DNA of 64,000 bases from JANQPA01 sp964628385 (GTDB taxonomy: Bacteria > Bacteroidota > Bacteroidia > Chitinophagales > Saprospiraceae): contig CAZVOD010000012.1 in NCBI GenBank assembly GCA_964628385.1, positions 1-64,000 of the forward strand. Reading direction: 5' to 3'. The position numbers and the translations under genes were made by a program. Within the stretch, counting starts at the first letter, position 1. The number at the start of each line of letters is the position of its first letter. Shown piece after piece: positions 47,000 to 56,529 of this stretch. The notes below the pieces were generated by a model. That model worked only from the letters and a program-made list of their open reading frames with translations. It did not search any database and had not been told where the DNA came from.

Positions 47000-47827
47000 A
47001 TGAAAAAATACTCCCATCCCAAAGTAGTCAAATTGATTTCAATAGTCGGACTGTCACTCCTTCTGGTCAACTGGTTGGTTAATAGCGGGGGCGACCAAAA
47101 TATTGAAGCTACCAGCTCTACTGCCGAACAATCCGAAGAAAGTACCCGGCAAGAAAATACCGGAATGACCATTTCGAAGCCTACCATCCCGAATTCTAAG
47201 GATATAATACCTACCAAAACAATAACCGACACGCTGGCCTCCTCCGGCACCTCCTATAGCTGTAACGGAGAAGAATTCGAACTGGAAGAGTATCTCAATA
47301 ACTTCGCCGAGCAAATCGAAGCTCAAAATATTTTATACAATACTGAAAAACTGTCAGATTGCTCCGGAATGTTCCTGAGGTTGTGTAGTAATTTGAAGAA
47401 AAAATGCGACGATTATATTTTCCCCTCTTCCAAAGCAGTGAGGGATACGCGTCGGTTGGCAAAGTGGTACGCCAAAAAAGGCAGGCTGACTATTATTGAA
47501 AATGCCGAAGCCAGCGGATACCTGATCAAGCCCGGGGCTGTCATGTTTTACGGCCATGGAGGCGTCACTTATAATGATTTGACCATAGAAAAAATAACAG
47601 CTAACGATGGAATAGAACACGTTGGAACAGTTACTTCGGTTACTAAAGATAAAAATGGAAAAGTAATCCAATATAGCCTTTTTCATGGCAGAAGTAACGG
47701 TAAGCCTGCCGGTAGAACGACTTATCACCAGCTAAAACCCTACAGAACTCAACTCCCGGCTTATGGCAACTGGAATCAGCAATGGGTAGCTGTTGCTGAT
47801 ATTATGACCCCAAAAAAGGAAAGCTGA
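47000..47827 (+). CDS. NlpC/P60-like exported cysteine hydrolase (putative)
   Basis: 275 aa. One membrane/signal helix (about 10-27), a Ser/Thr-rich linker (to about 85), then a domain with SDCSGMF (C121), the hydrophobic-Gly segment YLIKPGAVMFYG, EHVGTV (H207) and FHGRS (H229). This arrangement (D-C-S-G helix, H-V-G strand, third polar residue) is that of NlpC/P60 peptidoglycan or amide hydrolases. Extra cysteines (CNGEE, RLCS, KKCDD) suggest disulfides. Catalysis is inferred and similarity is low. Confidence 0.6.
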   Translation: MKKYSHPKVVKLISIVGLSLLLVNWLVNSGGDQNIEATSSTAEQSEESTRQENTGMTISKPTIPNSKDIIPTKTITDTLASSGTSYSCNGEEFELEEYLNNFAEQIEAQNILYNTEKLSDCSGMFLRLCSNLKKKCDDYIFPSSKAVRDTRRLAKWYAKKGRLTIIENAEASGYLIKPGAVMFYGHGGVTYNDLTIEKITANDGIEHVGTVTSVTKDKNGKVIQYSLFHGRSNGKPAGRTTYHQLKPYRTQLPAYGNWNQQWVAVADIMTPKKES

Positions 47828-47841
47828 TACCGTTTCTGATT

Positions 47842-47870
47842 TTTGATTATTTTAAAAAATAGTACCTTGC
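47842..47870 (+). promoter_or_regulatory. possible Bacteroidota promoter for the TonB receptor gene
   Basis: TTTG (47842-47845), 17-nt spacer, TACCTTGC (47863-47870) approximates the TTTG / TAnnTTTG consensus, 49 nt before the start at 47919. No B12, TPP or other riboswitch fold was seen in this leader. Confidence 0.35.
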
Positions 47871-47918
47871 CGCTTATTTTAAGTCGCTATCTTTTTCAAC
47901 AAAAGAAACGAACTATTT

Positions 47919-49745
47919 ATGAGCAAAACCTTACATGTACTCGTTATTTTATCCTTTTGCCAATTGGTAAATGCGCAAATTGATTCGACCATTTTTCAAC
48001 TACCGGATATTGTCATCAAAGAGAACCGATTAAAAATACCATTTAGTGAAGTATCCAGAACTATCGAAATTGTGACAGCCGAGCAGATCAAGACCATGCC
48101 AGTTCGCAGTGTCAATGAAGTACTGCAATACGTATCAGGCCTTGATGTTCGCCAGCGCGGTGCTCATGGAGTACAAGCTGATATCAGTATTCGTGGTGGT
48201 ACTTTTGATCAAACGCTGGTATTGATCAACGGAGTAAAACTGGCAGATCCCCAAACCGGGCATCACATCATGAATCTGCCAATTGATATTGATAATATTG
48301 AACGTATCGAAGTGTTGAAAGGGCCATCAGCCAGAATCTATGGCCAAAACGGCTTCGCCGGTGCTATAAACATAGTGACCAAAAACCCGGACGAAGAGTT
48401 TGTAAAAGTTAGATTGCAGGCTGGTTCCAACCAATTAGGTGGCGCTAAAATAGGGGCTTCCTATCTCAATGATTATTCCAAGCACTACTTTTCATTTGCT
48501 AAAGATTTTTCAGAAGGTTATCGATACAACACAGATTACGACATCACTAATCTGTTTTATCAGGGGCAATTTGAAGTAGGAGGACAAAAATTGAGTGTGC
48601 TAGCTGGATTTACTGAGCGTCAGTTTGGTGCCAATGGTTTTTATGCCAGCCCTGACTTTACAGACCAGTATGAAGAGGTCCAAACCAGCCTGGTTACCCT
48701 AAATTATGAAATGCAGGTGGGAGATTGGCGCCTTAATCCAAGGCTGTACTGGAGGCGCAACCAGGACGAATATATATTTGAAAGAAGTAACCCTTCCCTT
48801 TTCAGAAATATGCACATTGGCAATTCTTTTGGTGCTGAATTTCACGCTACCAACCAAAACAAGCTCGGCCAAACTGGCATGGGGATAGAGCTACGTCAGG
48901 TAGACCTTAATAGTACCAACCTCGGTAACCGCAACCGCTTCACTACCAGTGTATTTGTAGAACACCGCTTCCAGCTTCTCAATGAACGGCTGGATATTAT
49001 CCCGGGAGTTTTGCTCAACCACTTCTCTGACTTTGGAACAAGAGTTTTTCCCGGGCTGGATATGGGGTATCGCCTGGATGATCATTTCAAAATTTACGGA
49101 AATATAGGCTACACCTATAGGGTACCTACTTTTACAGATTTGTACTATGAAGACCCAGCAAATTTGGGCAACCCGAATCTGGAACCTGAAGAGGCGCTGG
49201 CTTATGAGTTAGGCTTGAAATACAATCATAGAGGTATTAACGTACAGGCAAGCTATTTCCAACGAGATGGTTCCGACCTAATCGACTGGACCCGGGAAGG
49301 AGAAGACTTACAATGGCAGCCCATCAATATCAATAACCTGACCAGCAGAGGAGTAGATATTTCGGTAAATGCTTACCTCCCAGTAGTGACCGGAAGAAAA
49401 AGTCTGGTAAACCGGCTCAACCTAGGATATACCTATATTGATGCCCAAATAGAAAATAACGAAGCTAATATTTCCAGATATGCACTTGAAAACCTAAGAC
49501 ATCAACTGATTGCAGGTATCGAACTACAACTGGGAGAGCGAATCTTTCATTCTACTCGTTATCGCTACATTGACCGTGTCACAATGGAAGACTACCAAAT
49601 TGTTGATATGCAACTGACCTATCGAACTAATAACTTCGAAGCTTTTCTGAATGCTTCCAATCTGGGTAATATCGAATACAGGGAAACAAACCTTGTTGTG
49701 ATGCCAGGCCGATGGATCAGTGGAGGAATAGAAGTGAAATTTTAA
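47919..49745 (+). CDS. TonB-dependent outer-membrane receptor
   Basis: 608 aa, small for the family (vitamin/siderophore size rather than SusC). Signal peptide (to about 20), plug domain about 40-160 (EIVTAEQIKTMPVRSVNEVL; DISIRGGTFDQTLVLINGVK; IERIEVLKGPSARIYGQNG), and a barrel ending VVMPGRWISGGIEVKF. It has no CarboxypepD_reg domain and no SusD partner. The next gene, 9 bp downstream, encodes a pyridoxal-kinase-like enzyme, so the imported substrate may be a B6 vitamer or related pyridine/pyrimidine (inference). Confidence 0.93.
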   Translation: MSKTLHVLVILSFCQLVNAQIDSTIFQLPDIVIKENRLKIPFSEVSRTIEIVTAEQIKTMPVRSVNEVLQYVSGLDVRQRGAHGVQADISIRGGTFDQTLVLINGVKLADPQTGHHIMNLPIDIDNIERIEVLKGPSARIYGQNGFAGAINIVTKNPDEEFVKVRLQAGSNQLGGAKIGASYLNDYSKHYFSFAKDFSEGYRYNTDYDITNLFYQGQFEVGGQKLSVLAGFTERQFGANGFYASPDFTDQYEEVQTSLVTLNYEMQVGDWRLNPRLYWRRNQDEYIFERSNPSLFRNMHIGNSFGAEFHATNQNKLGQTGMGIELRQVDLNSTNLGNRNRFTTSVFVEHRFQLLNERLDIIPGVLLNHFSDFGTRVFPGLDMGYRLDDHFKIYGNIGYTYRVPTFTDLYYEDPANLGNPNLEPEEALAYELGLKYNHRGINVQASYFQRDGSDLIDWTREGEDLQWQPININNLTSRGVDISVNAYLPVVTGRKSLVNRLNLGYTYIDAQIENNEANISRYALENLRHQLIAGIELQLGERIFHSTRYRYIDRVTMEDYQIVDMQLTYRTNNFEAFLNASNLGNIEYRETNLVVMPGRWISGGIEVKF

Positions 49746-49754
49746 AGAAAAAAT

Positions 49755-50474
49755 ATGCTCAAGACTCTGGCCATAAACAGCCTTCCGGCATTTGGAGATG
49801 CTGGCCTAAAATGCGTGTTATCTGTCCTGCAAACCCGGGTAGTTCCCGTGCCCTCACTGATATTATCCGGCCTGGGTAATGTTAAGGGGCATCGGCGCTA
49901 TCTCTACGATTTTCAGGATAATTTGTGTCACACTCTTGAACATTTGATCGAAAACGAAGATAAAATCATCATTTATATTGGCTATCTAGATCATGCCGAC
50001 CAGATTGCGCAGATAAAAAAGGTGATTCTTCGTTTTCGACAACATATAGAGCATATCATCATTGATCCTGTTGCCGGGGATAATGGTCAGGCTTACGTAC
50101 CGGAAGCTATTATTTCTGATTGGCCAGCATTGCTGGAACTAGCAGATTGGGCAACCCCAAATATCACAGAGGTCAAACTACTCACCCAACAACAGGATCT
50201 TGATGAGGGAATCAGCCAACTGTGCCGAAGATTCAAGGATACCAACTGGATCGTTACCAGCTATCCGACAGAGCCTGGAAAGATCGCCAACCGCCTAATT
50301 ACAAAAGACTTGAAAAGGGATTACACCACCGAACACATTCCCCAAAAAATCTCGGGGGCTGGAGATACTTTTACCAGTCAGTTTATCAAAGCCTTTTTTT
50401 ACGAGCAACACTTTCTTGAAGAAGCGGTAGACACAGCTACGGCCAGAACTTTTCAGATACTGAGTGATGGATAG
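49755..50474 (+). CDS. pyridoxal kinase-like (PfkB/ThiD superfamily) kinase
   Basis: 239 aa ribokinase-like fold. N-terminal AINSLPAFGDAGLKCVLSVL with VVPVPSLILSGLG is typical of pyridoxal kinases; HIIIDPVAGDNGQAY and ATPNITEVKLL (the T-P-N-x-x-E motif) follow; then the anion hole and catalytic base SGAGDTF (200-206, D204). It phosphorylates pyridoxal, or alternatively hydroxymethylpyrimidine. It is slightly short at the N terminus, lacking the usual first GxxS of some PdxK. It is coupled to the TonB receptor gene. Confidence 0.8.
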   Translation: MLKTLAINSLPAFGDAGLKCVLSVLQTRVVPVPSLILSGLGNVKGHRRYLYDFQDNLCHTLEHLIENEDKIIIYIGYLDHADQIAQIKKVILRFRQHIEHIIIDPVAGDNGQAYVPEAIISDWPALLELADWATPNITEVKLLTQQQDLDEGISQLCRRFKDTNWIVTSYPTEPGKIANRLITKDLKRDYTTEHIPQKISGAGDTFTSQFIKAFFYEQHFLEEAVDTATARTFQILSDG

Positions 50475-50480
50475 CATTAA

Positions 50481-50532
50481 TCTTGTTTCGAAGGAGTACA
50501 ATAGTGGGAAAATTGAATTATTTTTTTACCAC
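50481..50532 (+). repeat. family 1 palindromic repeat, partial copy D
   Basis: TCTTGTTTCGAAGG, ATAGTGGGAAAATTGAA and a trailing TTTTACCAC correspond to the left half of the 57.3-kb copy. It lies between convergent genes (stops at 50474 and 50630). Confidence 0.6.
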
Positions 50533-50629
50533 GCGAAGGCTTTTTCTGATCAGAAGGGCAGGGTTTCCTTCTGAGCTTCAGACGCGCTAAGTGACTGATA
50601 AAAGACACTGTGTAGGAGATGACTGAGCG

Positions 50630-51487
50630 TTACTTCGCCACGAGTGGAGTTTCTCGTTTCCACATTGCCAGTAATATCAATAAGGGTAGCATAAAATGAG
50701 GAATCCGCACCACAAACTCAAAAAAAGATTGATGCAGGGTAAGCCAAAAAAGATTACCCAGTAGGATCATTGTCCGTGGCCGGGCTATTGAGGTAAGTAG
50801 CCCCCAGAGTGCCGCGTAAATCAAAGCGGCTTTATCCATTTTGGGTACAAAGAGTAATATCACAACCAGCATATCCAGAACTCCGGCTATGAAGAGAATA
50901 TTGGAAGCCATTTCATTGCTAACTCCAAGACTCACAATGGTCATGTATACAAAGTTACCGGGTACCGGAAATACTCCCAGCGCATAAAGGCCATGCCCCA
51001 GAAAGGTAAGTGCCACAGCTATTTTTCCCAAAAAAATAAAGGGCTGCGTAAAACGTCCGCTTTGTACCCAAAAAGCCAGGATGGGAAACATAAACTGAGA
51101 GCTGTATTCTATCCATTGGGCCCACTGAAAGCCTTTTTCACAGTAATAACAAAAAGCCAGAAAGAATAAAGTGAGGGCAGAAAAAGCAACTGCCAAGCCG
51201 CTAAGCCATTTGGGTATTTTTTGAAAAAAAATAAAAAATGAGGCCGTAATAAGCCACAGAATCCCTACTATTCTCGTATAAAAAAGAATGTTAGGATCCA
51301 ACCCCTCAAAGCTGATATAATCAAACCAGCTCAAATCAGTGAATTTTTTCACTACTCCCCCAAATAGAGATTCATCCATAAAGAAAGCCCGGTAGGGACC
51401 TTCAAAAAACAGATGCTGATAGCTGCGTCCCAGCAAAAAGAGGGCCGCTGTCCAACGAAATATTTCCTTAACGATGGATGAATTCAT
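50630..51487 (-). CDS. polytopic membrane protein (DoxX-like character)
   Basis: 285 aa with about seven to eight hydrophobic helices and short loops. N-terminal FRWTAALFLLGRSYQHLFFEGP, and later FLGKIAVALTFLGHGLYALG, recall DoxX-type proteins, where a Gly-His-Gly turn recurs. No catalytic motif is visible. Single gene, convergent with the kinase gene. Confidence 0.65.
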   Translation of the reverse strand: MNSSIVKEIFRWTAALFLLGRSYQHLFFEGPYRAFFMDESLFGGVVKKFTDLSWFDYISFEGLDPNILFYTRIVGILWLITASFFIFFQKIPKWLSGLAVAFSALTLFFLAFCYYCEKGFQWAQWIEYSSQFMFPILAFWVQSGRFTQPFIFLGKIAVALTFLGHGLYALGVFPVPGNFVYMTIVSLGVSNEMASNILFIAGVLDMLVVILLFVPKMDKAALIYAALWGLLTSIARPRTMILLGNLFWLTLHQSFFEFVVRIPHFMLPLLILLAMWKRETPLVAK

Positions 51488-51708
51488 AATAATTATCAGA
51501 GTTATTCAGATTTGATCATATACCAGCGCTGATGTGTATTTAGGTAGACACACAACACAGCCTGAGCTTAAATATAAAGCTTTTAGGTGGCTTTGCCAGA
51601 AAAATTTCAAAATGAATAATTGTTAACAAAAAATTAAAATGCCTGTATCTAGATCGTAGCAAGTAGGTAGTATCTTGTACATGCAAAACATAAATAAAAA
51701 ATATTAAC

Positions 51709-53256
51709 ATGAATAGGCTTTATACTTTAATAGTATTGCTTTTTATCAGCAGTTTTCTGAGCGGTAAGACAGACAAGTACCGCCTGATCATCACGGATGA
51801 TCCTTCTACGACCATGACTATTGCCTGGAATCAGATTTCCGGACACAGTGTGGCTGTATTTTACGACGAAATTGATCATGGGCAGGAAGTCAACGCCTAC
51901 ACCAATTTCCAATTGCCGGACCGCACGGTAGCCTTCAAGGATATGAATAATTATTTCGTACGCCTGAAAAACTTAAAGCCGGCTACTGCTTATTATTTTG
52001 TAATAAAAGACAGTGAAGGAGTGAGCCAACGCTTTTGGTTCAGAACCCTTTCTAATGATCCAAAAGTACCTTTATCAATTATAGCGGGTGGTGATTCCAG
52101 ACGTTCTGGTTCTTCTACAGTACCTCACGAGCCACGTATACAATCTAATAAAGTAGTAAGAAGTATTCGCCCCGATTTTATCGCCTTCGGAGGTGACTAC
52201 ACAGATAAGGATACGGAAGGGCAGTGGAAAACATGGTTTGACGACTGGCAGTATACCACTGGAGAAGATGGCTTGATGATCCCGATTTTGGCTACTCGTG
52301 GCAACCATGAGCGCAGCAATGATATCATGATCAACCTTTTTGATTCGCCACACGAGGATATTTATTATGCCATCAATTTTGGTGGTAATTTATTGCGTTT
52401 TTACACGCTTAATGTTATGATCTCGGTAGCTGGCGAGCAGACACAATGGCTGGCTCAAGATTTGATGGAAAACGATACCAAAACGCGTTGGAAGTTTGCG
52501 CAGTACCATTATCCTATTGCACCGCACCAAAGCGGAAAGTCATTCAAAACACCTCAGTACGTGAGTTGGGCTCCATTGTTTTACGATCACAATATGCAGT
52601 TGATCATCGAATGTGACTCCCACGTGGCAAAAAATACATGGCCTCTTAGGCCCACCGATGAATCTGGTAGCGATCGAGGCTTTATCAGAGACGATGAAAA
52701 TGGCAATATTTATACCGGCGAGGGTTCCTGGGGTCTGATCAGAAATGCTAATGTAGGCTACGATTGGACGCGTGACAAGGGGAGCTTCACGCAGGTAAAA
52801 TGGTTAAAGGTTACGGAAGATACTGTAACTGTTTTTACCATTAAATCTGCAGATAGTAACTTTGATGATATGGTAAGTGATGATGATCGCTTTAGAATGC
52901 CTGAAGGTCTGGTTATTTGGGATACCGAAAACGGTGACCATTTGCTCCTGACCAATTCCAACCCAAGGTTTGATGCCACTACTACACCTGTAGAAGATTT
53001 CCCAACCAGAGAATTATCAATGATTAAACGTCTTTTCCCTAATCCTACACAAACGGACTTACAGGTAGAATTAGTGAAATCAGAGACTATTAACTATACC
53101 ATTTATGATATTCAGGGAAGAGCTATCAGAAGTGGCATTTTCCTGAACAAAGTCAATTCTGTAAATATTTCCGGCCTTTCTGATGGTCACTACTATCTAA
53201 AGGCATGGAACGAAAATAATACGGCTTCTCAGGTTGAGGTATTTATTAAAAACTAA
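51709..53256 (+). CDS. secreted metallophosphoesterase with altered metal site, T9SS cargo
   Basis: 515 aa with a signal peptide (to about 19) and a short Fn3/PAP-like N domain (20-115). The calcineurin-like domain has AGGDSRRSG (D129), FGGDYTD (D163), TRGNHERS (N199, H200) and QYHYPI (H267). The usual GHxH motif is replaced by ECDSHVAKN (H305 only), so one ligand position is not canonical. The last 74 residues begin LFPNPTQTDL and end QVEVFIKN, a T9SS sorting domain. The enzyme should act at the cell surface on phosphoesters. A DUF4397 T9SS gene follows. Confidence 0.88.
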   Translation: MNRLYTLIVLLFISSFLSGKTDKYRLIITDDPSTTMTIAWNQISGHSVAVFYDEIDHGQEVNAYTNFQLPDRTVAFKDMNNYFVRLKNLKPATAYYFVIKDSEGVSQRFWFRTLSNDPKVPLSIIAGGDSRRSGSSTVPHEPRIQSNKVVRSIRPDFIAFGGDYTDKDTEGQWKTWFDDWQYTTGEDGLMIPILATRGNHERSNDIMINLFDSPHEDIYYAINFGGNLLRFYTLNVMISVAGEQTQWLAQDLMENDTKTRWKFAQYHYPIAPHQSGKSFKTPQYVSWAPLFYDHNMQLIIECDSHVAKNTWPLRPTDESGSDRGFIRDDENGNIYTGEGSWGLIRNANVGYDWTRDKGSFTQVKWLKVTEDTVTVFTIKSADSNFDDMVSDDDRFRMPEGLVIWDTENGDHLLLTNSNPRFDATTTPVEDFPTRELSMIKRLFPNPTQTDLQVELVKSETINYTIYDIQGRAIRSGIFLNKVNSVNISGLSDGHYYLKAWNENNTASQVEVFIKN

Positions 53257-53280
53257 AAATACCGGAACTTTGAGAAAAGG

Positions 53281-53314
53281 CAGGAAGTAGAAAGCTTTTG
53301 TTTTCTGCTTCCTG
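53281..53314. terminator. hairpin after the phosphoesterase gene
   Basis: 13-bp stem CAGGAAGTAGAAA (53281-53293) / TTTCTGCTTCCTG (53302-53314) with one G-T wobble and an 8-nt loop, 25 bp past the stop. No T-run follows. Confidence 0.55.
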
Positions 53315-53392
53315 TTAAAGTCATCTCTTGCACTTACTTTATCCAACCATTACCATAACTATTTTCCATAAAGATTAATTTTAATTTTTAAC

Positions 53393-53412
53393 AAGGCCCA
53401 AAGGCCTTTTTT
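53393..53412 (+). terminator. short hairpin with T-run in the leader of the DUF4397 gene
   Basis: AAGGCC (53393-53398), loop CAAA, GGCCTT (53403-53408), then TTTT. It ends 28 nt before the ATG at 53440. It could terminate upstream transcripts or act as an attenuator. Confidence 0.45.
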
Positions 53413-53439
53413 GCCAACCACTAATTTTAAACTAGTATT

Positions 53440-56268
53440 ATGAAACAATTTCTTTCTTTACTGGCGCTATTCTTAGCATTCAATTTATCTGCCCAGGTTC
53501 CTGTTTCATTTAGCTTTCAGGTATTAGACGGAGCTGATGATGCAGAAGAATCAACCGCTAACGGTGCCATGAACCTGAGTAGTACTGACCTGGAGCTTAC
53601 CAGAGAAAACACCGTACAGCTGATAGGTATTCGCTTTGCCAATATCCAGATTCCTGCTGGTGCTACGATCAATAGTGCTTTTATTCAATTTACAGCGGAT
53701 GAAACGGATAACGAGCCAACGAATTTAACATTAACCGGTGAATTAACAGCCAATTCGGCTCCTTTCAGTAATACGGATTTTGATATTTCCAACCGTCCGA
53801 ATACATCAGCTATGGTGAGTTGGAATGAAATTCCGGAATGGGACGAAGTTGGCGAATCAGGAGTAGACCAGCAAACGCCGGATTTGACTGCTATCATCCA
53901 AGAAATTGTCAATCAGGATGGTTGGGCACCTGGCAATGCATTATCCATTGTCATTTCAGGAGATGGAAAGCGCGTAGTGGTTTCAAACAATGGAAGTGCG
54001 AGTGCTTCTGCTGTTTTGGTTGTTAATTATGAGCTGGATGAATTTATCGTTCAACCCTTTCCAGTAAATACAGCATCCATTTGGAAGTACGACGATACTG
54101 GCGTAGCATTGGATACCATAGATTGGACCAGCCTGGAGTACGACGACAGTGCATGGGCATTTGGCCAGGCTAAATTTGGTTTTGGTGATGATAATGAAAA
54201 TACAACACTTGATTTTGGTCCGGATGAAAACAATAAAATCCCTACTTATTATTTTCGTAAGGCGTTTTCAGTAGCCGATCCAACTGGCATTGATTCTATT
54301 ACGCTTTCTTTGTTAAGAGATGATGGAGCAATTGTCTATTTAAATGGAGTGGAAGTTTTTCGTTCCAACATGCCTGAAGGAGAAGTTACATTTTCTACGC
54401 CGGCCAGTTCACCGGTTTCGGGGGCTGATGAAGGACAATTTTTTAATACTAAAATCCCAGCCAACCTAAACGAAGGGATGAACATACTGGCAGTAGAGGT
54501 ACATCAGGCTACTGCCCAAAGTTCTGATCTTGGTTTTGATCTATCCACCACGCCTGAAGTGACGCTTCCTCCGGCAGTGCAGTTAGTGCACAATTCACCA
54601 GACCCTTCTTTACTTCTTGTAAGCATTTGGGTAGATGCTTTTAACCTGGGGAATTTTGTAAACTTTACAGGTGATACTCCAATACCTTTCCGTTTTGCAT
54701 CAGACTACATCACTGATCTTCCGCAGGGAACTCACACGATCGCTATTGCTCCATTTGGAACTGAAGATTACGAGTGGAGTGCAACAGAAATTACCATAGA
54801 GAACAATAAGCGCTATATTGCCATGGCAGCTGGTGTGAGAGACACTTCTTTGTTTAACACCAGTGTAAATGGAGGAGAAGCTATTCAATTTCAATTGGTT
54901 GTAAATGAAGTACCCGGTCCGGATGAGGTAGAAGCAGGCGAAGTTCTACCACTACTATTTCATGGTACGCCAGATCTTCCAAATATCCGCCTTATCGCGG
55001 TGGGTGTAGGAGATGCAACAGCTGGGTTTCCAACAGGCCTGCCTTATGGTCTTCCTCCAGTTGGTGGCGGCGTTGATGCAGTAACTTTCCCAAGAGTACA
55101 AGTATCCAATAATGCTACCACAGAGATTTATAGCGAGCATAAGGTAGATTTAGTACCTTTTGAGCAAGAGGTAGTTGTGATCACCACTTCCGGCTTTTTC
55201 TCCCCTGAAGGTAATACAAATGTGAATGCCTCAAATTATGGCGTATTCGTCATTCCACCAGTACAGAGCCCATTCATTGAACTACCTGAACCAGATCCTG
55301 CTGCCCCCGGCACATTGGAGATTATTCATAATTCACCGGACCCTTCATTAGCTTTTGTTGATTTGTATCTAAATGGTAACCTGGCAATTGATAGCTTGGC
55401 TTACCTTAGCAGCACCGGCCGTTTTGAAGTACCTGCTGGCACGCAAAGGGTAGCTATTTCGCCGAGTGGCGTGGTAGATACAGCATGGAGTGCTTTTGAT
55501 TTTGAGGTAGAAGCCACGCTTAATACCACAACATTTTCGGATGAAGGGCTAGATTATACAGCTGTCGCCTTTGGGGTGAGAAATACCGAGAATTTTTCTA
55601 ATGAGGCAAATGCAGATGTAAGCTTCGGTGTGGCAGCCACACAGGCCAGAACACAGGCTAATAACGATACAGACACAGATATTCTTTTCTTCCACGGTGG
55701 TGTTGATGCTCCGGGTATTGACCTGATTTTGGGTGGAGAAGTAGTGCCAATAGTTAATAACTTGACATTTAGCAATTTCAGCCCAATATATGTTTCCCTT
55801 CCTTCCAGTGAAGACTTCCAAGTATCATTAACTGATCAGGATGATAATGACGTCTTGCTATTCACTTATGACCTGGATTTGGATGGCCTGGATGGTAGAG
55901 CAGTCACAGCATTTGCTGCCGGCCTAGTAGCCCCACAGGAAAGTCAAAGTGAGTTTGGTGTATTTGTAGCCACTGGTGATGCAGGCCCTGCAGTAGCTTT
56001 GCCACTGGTTATTGTGGATAATATTGCTGAGCTTAAGGAAGCTGGTATAGAAATATTCCCGAATCCGGTAGTTAATAACCTGCAGATCAAGAGTCCTAAT
56101 GGCCTCGAGCAAATTCATCTGACGGATTTACAGGGTAAAATACTATCCCAATTTAAAAATACAGCAGTAGTACAAGATATTCCAGTGAGCCAGTTGCCAG
56201 CAGGTACCTATATTTTGAGTATCCGCCATGAGCAAAAAAGCTACACTGTACAGATAATTAAGCAATAG
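53440..56268 (+). CDS. secreted DUF4397 multi-domain protein, T9SS cargo
   Basis: 942 aa, signal peptide (to about 18). The N-terminal beta-sandwich (about 20-205; TRENTVQLIGIRFANIQIPA, SWNEIPEWDEVGESG) resembles DNRLRE/CBM-type modules. A second jelly-roll follows (about 210-370; DDGAIVYLNGVEVFRSNMPE). Two or three DUF4397 repeats come next, each opening with a variant of HNSPDPSL and carrying P-x-G-T-H/R-x-I/V-A (about 385 on and 625 on), then a C-terminal T9SS domain from EIFPNPVVNN to YTVQIIKQ. It is probably an adhesin or matrix protein; enzymatic activity is not suggested. Confidence 0.9.
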   Translation: MKQFLSLLALFLAFNLSAQVPVSFSFQVLDGADDAEESTANGAMNLSSTDLELTRENTVQLIGIRFANIQIPAGATINSAFIQFTADETDNEPTNLTLTGELTANSAPFSNTDFDISNRPNTSAMVSWNEIPEWDEVGESGVDQQTPDLTAIIQEIVNQDGWAPGNALSIVISGDGKRVVVSNNGSASASAVLVVNYELDEFIVQPFPVNTASIWKYDDTGVALDTIDWTSLEYDDSAWAFGQAKFGFGDDNENTTLDFGPDENNKIPTYYFRKAFSVADPTGIDSITLSLLRDDGAIVYLNGVEVFRSNMPEGEVTFSTPASSPVSGADEGQFFNTKIPANLNEGMNILAVEVHQATAQSSDLGFDLSTTPEVTLPPAVQLVHNSPDPSLLLVSIWVDAFNLGNFVNFTGDTPIPFRFASDYITDLPQGTHTIAIAPFGTEDYEWSATEITIENNKRYIAMAAGVRDTSLFNTSVNGGEAIQFQLVVNEVPGPDEVEAGEVLPLLFHGTPDLPNIRLIAVGVGDATAGFPTGLPYGLPPVGGGVDAVTFPRVQVSNNATTEIYSEHKVDLVPFEQEVVVITTSGFFSPEGNTNVNASNYGVFVIPPVQSPFIELPEPDPAAPGTLEIIHNSPDPSLAFVDLYLNGNLAIDSLAYLSSTGRFEVPAGTQRVAISPSGVVDTAWSAFDFEVEATLNTTTFSDEGLDYTAVAFGVRNTENFSNEANADVSFGVAATQARTQANNDTDTDILFFHGGVDAPGIDLILGGEVVPIVNNLTFSNFSPIYVSLPSSEDFQVSLTDQDDNDVLLFTYDLDLDGLDGRAVTAFAAGLVAPQESQSEFGVFVATGDAGPAVALPLVIVDNIAELKEAGIEIFPNPVVNNLQIKSPNGLEQIHLTDLQGKILSQFKNTAVVQDIPVSQLPAGTYILSIRHEQKSYTVQIIKQ

Positions 56269-56321
56269 TCAATTTATTAAAATTGCGATAGGAATTTAGA
56301 ATTTTCAAAAATTAATCATAA

Positions 56322-56365
56322 AGAGAGTAGATAGACTTCAATGGTTTTGGGGCTTTCTACTCTCT
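56322..56365 (+). terminator. inverted repeat after the DUF4397 gene
   Basis: Arms AGAGAGTAGA (56322-56331) and TCTACTCTCT (56356-56365), perfect 10 bp, loop 24 nt, 53 bp past the stop. It is followed by C/T-rich sequence rather than a clean T-run. Confidence 0.5.
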
Positions 56366-56529
56366 CCCATTCACCTCTCTACATATTTAATAGTTTTTTA
56401 TTGGATATTTTTTCTTTTTCTTATATTTATTTTGCAAATTTGCAATGTAACAGACATCATCCCCCCAAAAAGGCATTTCCCCAAACAGGTAAAAATTTTC
56501 ACTTATTTCTATACTAACAATTGATTAGT

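Noticed and set aside
47828..47918. Cobalamin or thiamine riboswitch before the TonB receptor
   Set aside because: The leader is only about 90 nt, and none of the conserved boxes of those riboswitches can be seen.
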